From Armatimonadota bacterium (lineage in GTDB: Bacteria > Armatimonadota > Fimbriimonadia > Fimbriimonadales > Fimbriimonadaceae), in contig DAIDHV010000002.1 in assembly GCA_027451905.1 (NCBI GenBank), positions 434,001 through 498,000 of the forward strand: DNA of 64,000 nt, given 5' to 3'. The position numbers and the translations under genes are program-made. Positions 16,457-24,875 of this stretch are shown one piece after another. The notes under the pieces are model-generated. The model did no database searches. It worked only from the letters and a program-made list of their open reading frames with translations, and had not been told where the DNA came from. Every line of letters begins with the position of its first letter. Positions within the stretch are counted from its first letter, which is position 1.

Positions 16457-17950
16457 CTAGCTTGTCTTGGCAAGGGCACGGGTGTAGAATGCACTGACGT
16501 CGGCCTTGAGCTTGGCAAGCTCAGATTCTCGAACATACATCATGTGTCCCGCCTCATAATAACCAAGCTCGATGTTCTGCCTTACCGATTCATCCAACCC
16601 CATGTGCTTCACCGTGTATTCGGTTGCATAATACGGGGTTGCCAAATCATAGAATCCGTTAGCAACATACACCTTCATGAATGGGTTTTTAGACATAGAT
16701 GCCCTCAGAGCTTCAGACGTATCCGGATAGCCGCCGCCTTGCATTCCCCAATCCCAAGACTTCCACAAGTCTCCAGGAGCAAAAATGTTGTACATCAAGG
16801 TTGGCCGGTAGCCAAGCTCTCGTCTTACATAGTCGTTGAGGCAAGAGGTGAAAACCGCAGAAATGGCAGATCCGCTGGGGTCATGTTCAATGGTTTCTCC
16901 CACCATGTTTCCATCAATTCCTTTGTATCTCACGTCAAACCGGCCAATCGTCCTCCGTTCTTCCCGCAAAAGTTCTTTGCAAAAGCGGTGAATTTGAACC
17001 CTTAAATTAGAGAGATCGGTGTATTTGGGATTGAGCCCTATGTATCCAGCCAACTTTTTGACAACTGCCGACCGCTTGGCGGGGCTGAGCCCATCACCCA
17101 TCTGCAATGCAGGAACGTACTCATTGGCAACAAACGCCTCAACTTCATCCAAATACTGCCGCAGAGTCTTGGCTTGATGAGCCGCCGAGACCTTTTTGTG
17201 ATACCAAGCCGCAGCTGCATAGGTGGGCAGAAAAAGAATGTACGGAAGATCATTTCCGGTTGTAAACCGGGCGGTTTGAAAATTAAGAATGGAGGAAACC
17301 AACACGATGCCGTTGAGGGCAATTCCGTAGGTGAACAGATAGTCACTAAGCCCAGCTGCCCGCGTGGTGCCATAGCTTTCTCCAGCTAGGAAGACAGGAG
17401 ACGTCCATCGATCGTGCTTGCTGAGAAACTCTCTTATAAACGTTCCCACCGATTCGACATCGCCCTTTAATCCCCAAAACTTCTTTTCGTCTTCTTTCTT
17501 AACGGATCGGCTAAAGCCTGTTCCAACCGGATCAATAAAAACGAGGTCTGTAAATTCTAACCAGCTTTCTTGGTTCTCGATCAGCTGGGAAGGTGGCTGC
17601 GGCTGCATTCCTTCTTCACCCAGCACAACCCTTTTTGGCCCCACCGCTCCAAGATGAAGCCATACGCTGCTGGAACCAGGCCCGCCATTAAATGTAAAGG
17701 TAATCGGCCTTGGCTTATCAGACTTTATCCGGTAAACGGTATGAAAAATGCCGGCTTCCACTTCTCCAAGTTCATTGCGCAGGGGAAGCATTCCTGCAGA
17801 GGCTGTGTATGTAGTTTTTCTGCCTCCAAAAGTTATGGAGTGCTCGGTTTCCACTGGATCAGCTTCTGGCTCAATTTGGTACTTATCCGGCTCTTTTGCC
17901 TTGTCAGCTTTCGTTTCTTCTTGAGGATCTTTCTTAGAGGTTTCGGCCAT
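16457..17950 (-). CDS. Serine carboxypeptidase-like protein (peptidase S10)
   Basis: About 497 residues of alpha/beta-hydrolase type. Hallmarks are FNGGPGSSSVWLHLGAVGP (oxyanion hole), IDPVGTGFSRS, and the nucleophile elbow GESYGTTRAAGL with Ser near residue 190. The catalytic Asp is in NGFYDLATPYY near 434 and the His in EAGHMMY near 467. S10 enzymes remove C-terminal residues at acidic pH, and bacterial members are common in Acidobacteria and Planctomycetes. The ATG at 17950 starts a charged, signal-less N-terminus. A TTG at 17983 would add 11 hydrophobic residues. Location is therefore uncertain. Confidence 0.85.
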   Translation of the reverse strand: MAETSKKDPQEETKADKAKEPDKYQIEPEADPVETEHSITFGGRKTTYTASAGMLPLRNELGEVEAGIFHTVYRIKSDKPRPITFTFNGGPGSSSVWLHLGAVGPKRVVLGEEGMQPQPPSQLIENQESWLEFTDLVFIDPVGTGFSRSVKKEDEKKFWGLKGDVESVGTFIREFLSKHDRWTSPVFLAGESYGTTRAAGLSDYLFTYGIALNGIVLVSSILNFQTARFTTGNDLPYILFLPTYAAAAWYHKKVSAAHQAKTLRQYLDEVEAFVANEYVPALQMGDGLSPAKRSAVVKKLAGYIGLNPKYTDLSNLRVQIHRFCKELLREERRTIGRFDVRYKGIDGNMVGETIEHDPSGSAISAVFTSCLNDYVRRELGYRPTLMYNIFAPGDLWKSWDWGMQGGGYPDTSEALRASMSKNPFMKVYVANGFYDLATPYYATEYTVKHMGLDESVRQNIELGYYEAGHMMYVRESELAKLKADVSAFYTRALAKTS

Positions 17951-18038
17951 GCCAATGAGTGTACTTGCGATGACGAAATTCAAAAAATTGGTACCAATAC
18001 TGGGTTAGAACCGGCTAAACCTGTTGTACTCTTTAGGT

Positions 18039-19259
18039 ATGGCATCTGTTTTGGAAAGACCCCATCATGCCTCCAAAGGCAGATCTATGAACGGCCCAGA
18101 AATGAGCCTAAAAAGCGGGTACATCAGCCAGACCAATCTCAAAAAAACCATCGAGAAGTTAGCTTCCTTTCCAACCCGCAACACCAACACAGTGGAATGC
18201 CAGGAAGCCGTTGAATTGGCAAAATCGTGGCTAGAGCAAATTCCTGGATTAGAGGTCGAGCTTTTTCATTATAATTTGCCAGCAGGACCGCGCGTGCCAG
18301 AAGCGATTACAGCAAGTAACGTGATTGCGACCCTGCACGGCGAATCCCCCCGGTCCATCCTTATTGGCGCCCACATTGATACTTTGAACCGCAACGGCAA
18401 CCCCTTTGCCGACATCGCGCCAGGTGCAAATGATGACGCAAGCGGAGTTGCCATTGTTCTGGAGTGCGCTCGCTTGATGGCCCAGTGCAACTGGAAGTAC
18501 ACCGTTCGATTTGTAATCTTTACGGGAGAGGAACAGGGCTTGGTCGGGGCAACCGCTCTGGCCCAGCACGCTTCGGAAAATAATTGGCCGATCATCGCAA
18601 TGCTGAATTGCGACACAGTTGGCTCGAGTCAAAACGCACAAGGTTTGGAGGCAAGGGATCGAGTTAGACTCTTTAGCGAAGAGAGCCCCAATCATCTAAG
18701 CCGAGAATTGGCTAGGTATTACGAGTGGCTCAACGCAACCCGAACCGAACAGGAACCGGTTCGATTTCTTGCATCGCTGCCTCGGAAAAGGCAAGAAGAC
18801 ATTGAGTTCCGGCCAGAGCTGATTCTAAGACAGGATCGTCTTGGCAGAGGTGGTGACCATATGCCATTCAATCGGCAAGGGTTTACTGCAGTGCGCTTTG
18901 TAGAATCGGCTGAAGATCTTGTGAGGCAGCACACTCCCGATGATCTTCCGAAGCACATCGATTTTGATTACCTGCAGGATGTTTGTAAAGTCGTTTTGCA
19001 TGGCCTTACTGCGATTGCAGACGGTGAACCCGATCCCAAGAACGTCCACATTGTCAGAGAATTTGGGGTTGATACCACCATCGAGTGGGAAGGCGATCCC
19101 GAGCAGTGCTACCTGATCTACTCTCGCGAAACCACTTCTGCAGTCTGGGAGTCTTCCGTTAAGGTTCAGGGGCTAAAGCACACGCTCAAAAAGTCCAGCA
19201 AGGATGACCGCTTTTATGCGGTCGGTAGCCTAGGCGGCATTCCCGTCCCTGCTCAGTAG
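18039..19259 (+). CDS. M28 family zinc peptidase
   Basis: About 406 residues. The M28 di-zinc ligands are visible in order: GAHIDT, PGANDDASGVAIVLECARL, FTGEEQGLVGATAL (catalytic Glu pair), LNCDTVG and GGDHMPFNRQGF. It probably acts as an aminopeptidase. A C-terminal segment of about 90 residues resembles a beta-sandwich (TIEWEGDPEQCYLIYSRE). No signal peptide is visible. Start choice is open: ATG 18039, a TTG at 18024, or ATG 18087, which has AAGG eight bases upstream. The gene is divergent from the S10 peptidase, with only about 90 bp between them. Confidence 0.85.
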   Translation: MASVLERPHHASKGRSMNGPEMSLKSGYISQTNLKKTIEKLASFPTRNTNTVECQEAVELAKSWLEQIPGLEVELFHYNLPAGPRVPEAITASNVIATLHGESPRSILIGAHIDTLNRNGNPFADIAPGANDDASGVAIVLECARLMAQCNWKYTVRFVIFTGEEQGLVGATALAQHASENNWPIIAMLNCDTVGSSQNAQGLEARDRVRLFSEESPNHLSRELARYYEWLNATRTEQEPVRFLASLPRKRQEDIEFRPELILRQDRLGRGGDHMPFNRQGFTAVRFVESAEDLVRQHTPDDLPKHIDFDYLQDVCKVVLHGLTAIADGEPDPKNVHIVREFGVDTTIEWEGDPEQCYLIYSRETTSAVWESSVKVQGLKHTLKKSSKDDRFYAVGSLGGIPVPAQ

Positions 19260-19307
19260 CCTGATTTCTCACCTTGAGAGAAAATCCAACAGGCTGTAGC
19301 CCATTCT

Positions 19308-19347
19308 AAAAAAACCAGTGGTTCGGCAAATTTGCCGAACCACTGGT
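19308..19347 (-). terminator. Rho-independent terminator of the second prepilin gene
   Basis: A perfect 34-bp palindrome at 19314-19347 (arms ACCAGTGGTTCGGCAAA) is followed on the reverse strand by seven T. It sits between convergent genes, 25 bp after the prepilin stop, and may also stop the M28 transcript. Confidence 0.9.
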
Positions 19348-19372
19348 ACATGAATACCGAATTTCCGATAGT

Positions 19373-20305
19373 TTAGCCGCCGGACATACAAGTTCCATCT
19401 TGCGGGTTAATGCTGGGATAGAACGTGTCACCGTACATGTACTGACCCATTTGGTTCACAAGGGTAGCACCAAGCTGCAGGGTCTTAACGTGACCATCAG
19501 CAAAGGCGTAGTTGGAGACTCCGTTGTACTGGTCATACCAAACTCGATCCACGTTAGGATCGTCATTGCCTTGCATATTGTTCTGCCACCAAAGGATCGC
19601 ATCCATGTTCCAGAATCCGTAGTGGGTGAGGTCGTTAGAAACTTGCTCGTTCACACCAGCATCACCTAAGGAAGGATCAAAGGTCGCCCCTTCTTGTGTA
19701 CAAGGCTGGGATGGGTTGAATCCGTCAACTCCTTTCTTTCCGCTATAGATGGTAGTACCGTCGCCAGAAATATACCGCCGATCAGCCATCTCAATGAGAT
19801 TGGCTGGATTGGGATATGTGGTGCTGGAAACAGGAAGCCAGTCATGGGCCGGTAGCACGTTGTAGGCAGGCAAATAGCTGTTGGGATACTGCCAGTCACA
19901 ATACATTTGTCCTGAGGAGTTCAACTTACCAAAGTCAGCGGCACCATTTGGACAAGGGTGCTTGGGTTGAGCTGGATTTGAGTCTCCTGGAGCAATAAAC
20001 AGTTGATAATTTTTAATATACGGCTGCAGCAGGTAAGTAAAATGAACCTGATACGTCCCATTGGGATCAAATGGCGGAGGTGATCCATAGATGGGGTTGA
20101 TTTCCCAGGAGACTTGGCAGGGATGGTCATCATTGTCATTTTCATACATAGAAATGGCAAGCCCGATTTGCTTCATATTAGAGATGTCAACTGCCTTTTT
20201 AGCAGCCATTTTGGCTTGAGCAAAGACTGGGAACAGAATCGCCGCCAAAATCGCAATGATGGCGATAACCACCAAGAGTTCAATAAGTGTAAATGCCTTT
20301 TTCAT
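19373..20305 (-). CDS. Prepilin-type protein with DUF1559-like body
   Basis: 310 residues. MKKA precedes [19 protein letters not shown], then [36 protein letters not shown], the usual start of Armatimonadota/Planctomycetes pseudopilin-like proteins. The C-terminal [15 protein letters not shown] matches the conserved ADGH motif. As in the copy at 10356, the residue before the cleavage point is Ala. The protein is rich in Tyr, Asn and Pro and is probably an extracellular fibre or surface subunit. Four 11-bp repeats lie upstream and a strong terminator downstream. No Shine-Dalgarno is visible. Confidence 0.85.
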   Translation of the reverse strand: MKKAFTLIELLVVIAIIAILAAILFPVFAQAKMAAKKAVDISNMKQIGLAISMYENDNDDHPCQVSWEINPIYGSPPPFDPNGTYQVHFTYLLQPYIKNYQLFIAPGDSNPAQPKHPCPNGAADFGKLNSSGQMYCDWQYPNSYLPAYNVLPAHDWLPVSSTTYPNPANLIEMADRRYISGDGTTIYSGKKGVDGFNPSQPCTQEGATFDPSLGDAGVNEQVSNDLTHYGFWNMDAILWWQNNMQGNDDPNVDRVWYDQYNGVSNYAFADGHVKTLQLGATLVNQMGQYMYGDTFYPSINPQDGTCMSGG

Positions 20306-20330
20306 GGCAAATTTAGTGTATGGGAAGGGA

Positions 20331-20369
20331 GTTAAGACATGATTAAGGAACCGTTAAGAAAGTGTTAAA
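20331..20369 (-). promoter_or_regulatory. Array of four TTAAC-like direct repeats (Pho-box-like operator)
   Basis: On the reverse strand YTTAAY units occur four times with an exact 11-bp period (plus-strand starts 20331, 20342, 20353, 20364). The last unit ends 10 bp before a TACACT -10 candidate and 25 bp before the ATG. Units of eight bases with three-base spacers are the layout of cyanobacterial Pho boxes, and 11-bp TTAACA repeats are that of Bacillus PhoP, both bound by OmpR-family regulators. Which regulator acts here is unknown. Confidence 0.55.
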
Positions 20370-20784
20370 TCCACATCGAGTTCCATTTCTGAGAACAAAC
20401 TGAGGATCAGTTTGATTCCTCCCATCTTTTCAACCTAAATGAGTAAGAAAGTTGGGCAATTTTGTTGATTATTTGCTCCGTTCAAGAGCCTGCTGCCGAG
20501 TCCAATCCTACGACTTCGGGCCCTCCTTATGGTTGCGAAACCAAGATGAATGCGAGGTTTGTTAACAATCACACATTCATAAAGAGTGGGCTTCTTGTCG
20601 TCTCTTTTCAACCATCTTGAGAGCCATCACATGAACAGATTTTGCTGTTGATGCGCGCCTAAAATTGAATGGCAAGGTGGGGTGAACGGAGGGCCTCTGT
20701 GCCTTGACGTCAGATTTTGTCGCTTGCAGTCGCAAGCCACATCTTTGGTCTTTGGTTGATTCAAGTATCCTTTAAGAGGTCACT
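20370..20784. other. Intergenic region between the prepilin gene and tRNA-Pro
   Basis: About 415 bp without a convincing gene. A small hairpin (GCTTGC/GCAAGC at 20722-20737) lies shortly before the tRNA. I recognise no known RNA, repeat or coding signal in the rest. Confidence 0.5.
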
Positions 20785-20861
20785 CGGGATGTGGCTCAGC
20801 TTGGTAGAGCGCTGCGTTCGGGACGCAGAGGTCGCTGGTTCGAATCCAGTCATCCCGACCA
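20785..20861 (+). tRNA. tRNA-Pro (CGG)
   Basis: A 77-nt cloverleaf. Acceptor CGGGATG pairs with CATCCCG. D-arm GCTC/GAGC, anticodon stem CTGCG/CGCAG with loop TTCGGGA (anticodon CGG), and T-arm GCTGG TTCGAAT CCAGT (one mismatch at the base). CCA is encoded. The anticodon reads the proline codon CCG. Confidence 0.95.
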
Positions 20862-20922
20862 ATTCCCATCACCAATCCAGCCATCCGTTTCAGCGGCAAT
20901 CTAGGGCTAATCCCTATGAGGA

Positions 20923-21080
20923 TGTTGAACAGTTGCCGATCCAAGGCAATTCTTCAAAGTAACGGTCTGTTTTGTGCTGAAACCAGACAGTCACCGACGA
21001 TGGTCAAATTCAAAGCACATTCACACCGTGTCCCAGCTCCTGGCGGGCTAGGTAGGTTTTGAGTTCCTCAACACCCACCT
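20923..21080 (+). repeat. Structured dispersed repeat, copy 2
   Basis: Inverted partner of 15661-15891, without the 72-bp duplication. Hairpins conserved in position are TTGCC/GGCAA, GTCTG/CAGAC, and the AGGTAGGT to ACCCACCT arm with the inner TTGAG/CTCAA stem. It ends about 54 bp before the channel gene start, in the same orientation as that gene, just as copy 1 does for its gene. Both copies contain an equivalent open frame ending at the same TGA. Differences between the copies are not concentrated at third codon positions, so I do not call a protein. Confidence 0.7.
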
Positions 21081-21134
21081 GTGGATTCGACTCATAATAG
21101 TCGGGGCGGTTGAAATAATCGCCGAAACATCCCC

Positions 21135-22250
21135 ATGCACATCTTTGCCCTTGTTGTTGGCCTCATTTTGATCTTAATGGTGCTGTTGGACGCGTTTGAA
21201 ACGATCGTTCTACCTCGAACCGTGCGTCGAGCCATCCGTGTGACTTCGATTTACACCTGGGCCGTATCCCGTGCCTACACCAGCCTCGGAAAAATGAGGC
21301 GCTGTTCTCGGCGGCAGACCCTCCTCAATGGCTTTGCGCCAATGATGCTGCTAGGGCTTATTGTTATGTGGACGGTAGCCATCGTCTTTGGCTTTGCCCT
21401 GGTTTATTGGGGAGCACGCAATTCGCTGAACACTAACCATGACATTGCTGGCTTGGCGAAAACCCTCTATTTTAGCGGTGGTACCTTCTTCACCCTCGGC
21501 TTCGGAGAGGTCGTTCCGTCTGATGGCATTGGGCGTTTCTTCGCCGTGTGCGAGGCAGGCCTCGGTTTAGCTTTTCTCGCTCTCATCATCGCATATATTC
21601 CGGTGATCTATGCCGCCTTTAGTCGCCGTGAGGTTCAGATGTTGCTCCTCGATAGCAAGGCCGGCTCAGAGCCAACCGCTGCCGAGCTTTTGCGACGGCA
21701 TGCCAGCGGAAAGGCAATGCCTGCCCTCATCGATCTTCTCAAAGATTGGGAGAGATTTTCTGCAGAACTGCTGGAATCTTATCTTTCCTATCCAGTGCTG
21801 GCCTATTACCGCTCGCAGCACGACAACCAGAATTGGCTTCACAGCCTTTGTGCCATCATGGATGCATGTGCGCTAGTTGGAGTTGGGTTTGAAGGCAATC
21901 CTCCATGGGCGGCCGAGCTGCAGTTTCAAGCTCAGGCAACCTTTGCGATGGCGCGCCACGTGGTAGTTGATCTTGCTTACATCCTCGACGTTGAACCACA
22001 GGAGCCCCTTCAAGAGCGGCTCTCGTCCCGAGATTCAGCTACTATTCGTGCCCTACTTGGCAAGAATGGGCTTAACCTAAGTCAGTCTGAATCGGCGGAG
22101 GCTCGGTTGAAAGAGATACGAATTTTGTACGAACCGTTTCTATGTGGTTTGTCTCGAGAACTTGTGATGGATCTTCCAACCTGGATCTCCGAGGAGCACA
22201 TCAAGGACAACTGGGAAACTACCGCATGGGATGGAGCCAAACACTTCTAA
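21135..22250 (+). CDS. Two-TM potassium channel family protein
   Basis: 371 residues. After an N-terminal helix (MHIFALVVGLILILMVLLDAFETIVLP) and a basic loop, helices at about 72-95 and 130-160 flank a pore loop whose filter FTLGFGEVVP resembles the TLGFGD/TVGYGD filter of K+ channels (Ion_trans_2). The C-terminal 190 residues are soluble and helical, with no RCK/TrkA-N glycine motif visible. Homologues with this tail are annotated as potassium channel or two pore domain proteins. Base composition looks more GC-rich than the neighbours. It is preceded by repeat copy 2 and followed by a palindrome-rich block. Confidence 0.75.
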   Translation: MHIFALVVGLILILMVLLDAFETIVLPRTVRRAIRVTSIYTWAVSRAYTSLGKMRRCSRRQTLLNGFAPMMLLGLIVMWTVAIVFGFALVYWGARNSLNTNHDIAGLAKTLYFSGGTFFTLGFGEVVPSDGIGRFFAVCEAGLGLAFLALIIAYIPVIYAAFSRREVQMLLLDSKAGSEPTAAELLRRHASGKAMPALIDLLKDWERFSAELLESYLSYPVLAYYRSQHDNQNWLHSLCAIMDACALVGVGFEGNPPWAAELQFQAQATFAMARHVVVDLAYILDVEPQEPLQERLSSRDSATIRALLGKNGLNLSQSESAEARLKEIRILYEPFLCGLSRELVMDLPTWISEEHIKDNWETTAWDGAKHF

Positions 22251-22346
22251 AATTCGGTATCTGAGCTGGGGTTTGATGGACAAGTGAGCTTGCTCCAGAG
22301 ACATCGGCTGCACTCCCTTTCTTCGTGGCCACACAGGAACCTGGAA

Positions 22347-22425
22347 GGAAGCGGAGGAGTTGGCTGCTTCCCCCACCAGACCTGCCAACCGCATCAGGGG
22401 CGCTCAAGAACAGCTCCCTATGCGG
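22347..22425. other. Palindrome-rich intergenic block
   Basis: Three inverted repeats are packed here: GGAAGC/GCTTCC (22347-22371), GTTGGC/GCCAAC (22359-22389), and CCGCAT/ATGCGG (22389-22425), the last enclosing further pairing (AGGG/CCCT-type and GCT/AGC). The first two overlap and would be alternative folds. No T-run follows on either strand, so it is not a classic terminator. It could be a structured RNA or a mobile-element remnant. Confidence 0.4.
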
Positions 22426-22468
22426 CGGCGCTAATAACCAGACTCTTTTAACCTAGGGCCCCACCTGT

Positions 22469-22942
22469 CTAACCACGCACAGCCGCTTCAATGGTGGCGA
22501 TGTCAATTTTGTTCATTTCCATCATTGCGACAAATGCCCTTTTTGACGCTTCACCACCCATTCCCATCGCTTCCATCAAAACCCGAGGCGTAATTTGCCA
22601 AGAAATTCCCCACTTGTCTTTGCACCAACCGCACTGACTTTCTTCTCCCCCATTTTCAACAATCGCATTCCAGTAACGATCGGTTTCTTCTTGATCTTCG
22701 GTGGAAATCTGGAACGAAAAAGCCTCACTATGCTTAAATGCAGTGCCTCCATTCAGGCCAATGCAGGGGATGCCGCAAACATTGAACTCAACCACAAGAA
22801 CATCACCAGCAACTCCGCTTGGGTAATCGGTTGGGGCGCGATGAACGGCTCCCACCGAGCTATTGGCAAAGGTTTGAGCATAGAAATTTGCCGCTTCCTC
22901 TGCCTCCTTGTTGTACCAAAGGCATATTGTATTTTTGTTCAT
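22469..22942 (-). CDS. VOC/PhnB-like glyoxalase-superfamily protein
   Basis: 157 residues starting MNKNTICLWYNKEAEEAANFYAQTF. The body has VVEFNVCGIPCIGLNGG, FSFQISTEDQEETDRYWNAI, GWCKDKWGISWQITP and a C-terminal RAFVAMMEMNKIDIATIEAA, all matching the PhnB/3-demethylubiquinone methyltransferase-like branch of the vicinal oxygen chelate fold. Most members have no known substrate, and several metal ligands of true glyoxalases are absent. The ATG at 22942 starts at the conserved N-terminus; an upstream start would add 34 unrelated residues. Confidence 0.82.
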   Translation of the reverse strand: MNKNTICLWYNKEAEEAANFYAQTFANSSVGAVHRAPTDYPSGVAGDVLVVEFNVCGIPCIGLNGGTAFKHSEAFSFQISTEDQEETDRYWNAIVENGGEESQCGWCKDKWGISWQITPRVLMEAMGMGGEASKRAFVAMMEMNKIDIATIEAAVRG

Positions 22943-23034
22943 ACGCACTTTATTGTATATGGCTCTGCCCTGAAATTCAATAAGGCGCAAATTGTTGGTT
23001 TGAAACTTGTAGAAACTACAGGTTTGACCGACTG

Positions 23035-23072
23035 CAAAAAGCAAACTGGCTTCACCCGTAACGCGAAGCCAG
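23035..23072 (-). terminator. Probable terminator after the aldo/keto reductase gene
   Basis: CTGGCTTC/GAAGCCAG (23046-23072) forms an 8-bp stem with an 11-base loop. On the reverse strand it is followed by TTTGCTTTTT. It lies 28 bp past the aldo/keto reductase stop. Confidence 0.6.
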
Positions 23073-23099
23073 CAGCTCAGAACCGCGACGGTGGGACTC

Positions 23100-24086
23100 T
23101 CAATCCCAAATGGGACGCCAGTCTTTATCGTAGTCGCTAAGTTCGTTCAACTTTGCAACTTCCTCGGGGCTCAGGCGATATCCTGCGGTTCCAAGGACGT
23201 CATCTAACTGACCAACCGTATTGGCGCCGAGAATCGGAGCCGTGATCACAGGATTGCTAAGCATCCAGGCCAATGAAGTTTGAGCCACCGTTTTACTGTG
23301 GGCCTTGCCGATAGCCTCTAGTGCTTCGATAATCGCATAGCCTCGATCGTTGCCATAATTGCTCAAGATTCCATCGGCTCGAACGCTTTCTGGCTTTGCC
23401 GCCCCCGACCGATATTTTCCAGAAAGAAATCCACCGGCAAGAGGCGAATAAGGGATAACTCCAAGCCCATAATGCTTGCAGACCTTCATCGCTTCCGGTT
23501 CAAACTTCCATCGAACCATCAAGGAATACTCCGGTTGGTAACAATCGAATCGAGCTAGGTTTTTGCTGTCGCTAACCCAAAGTCCTTCCAAAAGGCGCCA
23601 TGCCGGGTAATTGCTTGCCCCAATATATCGCACCTTGCCCCATCGAACGAGATCATTCAAGGTTTCTAAGGTCTCTTCAATCGGAGTGTCTAAATCTGCC
23701 CAATGGCACTGGTACAAGTCAATATAATCGGTTTGAAGGCGCCTTAAGGAGTCATCCACGGCTCTCAGAATATGACCCCGGCTAAGCCCTTCACCATTGG
23801 CTCCCTTCCACATTTCACCCCGCACCTTGGTTGCAATCACAAGATCATGGCGGTTTTTGCGCTCTTTTAACCACCTTCCCATGATTTCCTCGGTTTTGCC
23901 ACCATAGCTCTTGTCACTCCAAGTGGTGTAGATGTCGGCGGTATCTAAAAAGTTGCCACCCACCTCCACAAACCGATCCATGATTGCAAACGAAGTTGGC
24001 TCATCTGCGGTCCAGCCAAATTGCATAGTTCCTAAACACAACTCAGATACTTTTAAGCCCGTACGGCCAAGTTTTCGGTATTCCAT
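23100..24086 (-). CDS. Aldo/keto reductase
   Basis: 328 residues of the NADP-dependent TIM-barrel family. MEYRKLGRTGLKVSELCLGTMQFG is the usual N-terminus. Catalytic residues are Asp and Tyr in NFLDTADIY, Lys in VIATKVRG and His in DLYQCHWAD. GKVRYIGASNYPAW and QTSLAWMLSNP are family-typical. Length fits the YajO/AKR-11-like group. It reduces carbonyl compounds; the physiological substrate cannot be read from sequence. Confidence 0.88.
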   Translation of the reverse strand: MEYRKLGRTGLKVSELCLGTMQFGWTADEPTSFAIMDRFVEVGGNFLDTADIYTTWSDKSYGGKTEEIMGRWLKERKNRHDLVIATKVRGEMWKGANGEGLSRGHILRAVDDSLRRLQTDYIDLYQCHWADLDTPIEETLETLNDLVRWGKVRYIGASNYPAWRLLEGLWVSDSKNLARFDCYQPEYSLMVRWKFEPEAMKVCKHYGLGVIPYSPLAGGFLSGKYRSGAAKPESVRADGILSNYGNDRGYAIIEALEAIGKAHSKTVAQTSLAWMLSNPVITAPILGANTVGQLDDVLGTAGYRLSPEEVAKLNELSDYDKDWRPIWD

Positions 24087-24317
24087 CCCAATTTAATGCT
24101 TACGAAAGGTGAACAATTCTATCGTCATAACAAGAACACTTTTGTCAATCTCAATCAGAAGCGCCTGAACTGAGCAGCCAAGCTCTCTGGCATAATCCGA
24201 TTTTGAATTCTAGACTTTTGCCCCTAACGGTAAAATGAATTTGCCGCTTTTTATCCAATAAAGCGACCTAAATTTGCACTTTCTTAGGACCTTCTCGATG
24301 ACAACCCTCCCCTTGCC

Positions 24318-24860
24318 ATGAACCAATCCGAACTGACAACCCGGAGGCTTCTTTTGCGTCCACTTCAGCAAGTCGACGCACCCACCATAACCCAACTCTG
24401 CCAAGACGAGTTGATCGCTCAATTTACTCTTTTGCCAAATCCCTATCATCTCCAGCACGCCGAAAACTGGATTGCCTCGCTGCCTGACAAAGCTCAAAAG
24501 AATCGCGAAGTTCACTTTGGCATCTGCCTAAGAGAGTCTTCAACCCAAGTCATAGGGGTCATTGGGCTCATGATGAAACCAGATGGAATGGGAGCGGTCT
24601 TGGGCTACTGGATCGGAAGCCAATATCGGGGCAAGGGATACATGTCCGAAGCCGCCAAAGAAATCGTAAGGTTTGGATTCGAAGAACTGAACGTGCCTCG
24701 CATTGAAGCAGCCCATTTCCCGCTCAACGAGGCGTCGGGCAAGGTCATGGTGCACGCGGGGATGCGCTGCGAAGGATTTAAGAAAGCTTGCTGCTCTTGT
24801 GAAGGAGTTGCCTACGACGGCATTGTCTACTCGATTACAAAACTTGAGTTTGAGCAGTAA
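24318..24860 (+). CDS. GNAT family N-acetyltransferase (RimJ/RimL-like)
   Basis: 180 residues. LTTRRLLLRPLQQVDAP is the typical start of RimJ/RimL-type acetyltransferases. IGVIGLMM and VLGYWIGSQYRGKGYMSEAAKEIVRFGFEEL contain the acetyl-CoA loop (Q-x-R-G-K-G), and LNEASGKVMVHAGMRCEG is the C-terminal motif. It would acetylate an amine on a protein or small molecule; target unknown. rpiB begins 15 bp downstream, so they may be co-transcribed. Confidence 0.85.
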   Translation: MNQSELTTRRLLLRPLQQVDAPTITQLCQDELIAQFTLLPNPYHLQHAENWIASLPDKAQKNREVHFGICLRESSTQVIGVIGLMMKPDGMGAVLGYWIGSQYRGKGYMSEAAKEIVRFGFEELNVPRIEAAHFPLNEASGKVMVHAGMRCEGFKKACCSCEGVAYDGIVYSITKLEFEQ

Positions 24861-24875
24861 GATAAAGAAGCACTT

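Noticed and set aside
22347..22425. SRP (4.5S) RNA gene
   Set aside because: AGCAGCC and CAGGTC on the reverse strand resemble the SRP apical loop, but the GGAA tetraloop is missing and the flanks do not form the long hairpin of SRP RNA.
20785..23099. Integrated island using tRNA-Pro as attachment site
   Set aside because: No integrase and no second copy of the tRNA 3' end downstream were found. Only composition and context remain, noted as a low-interest finding.
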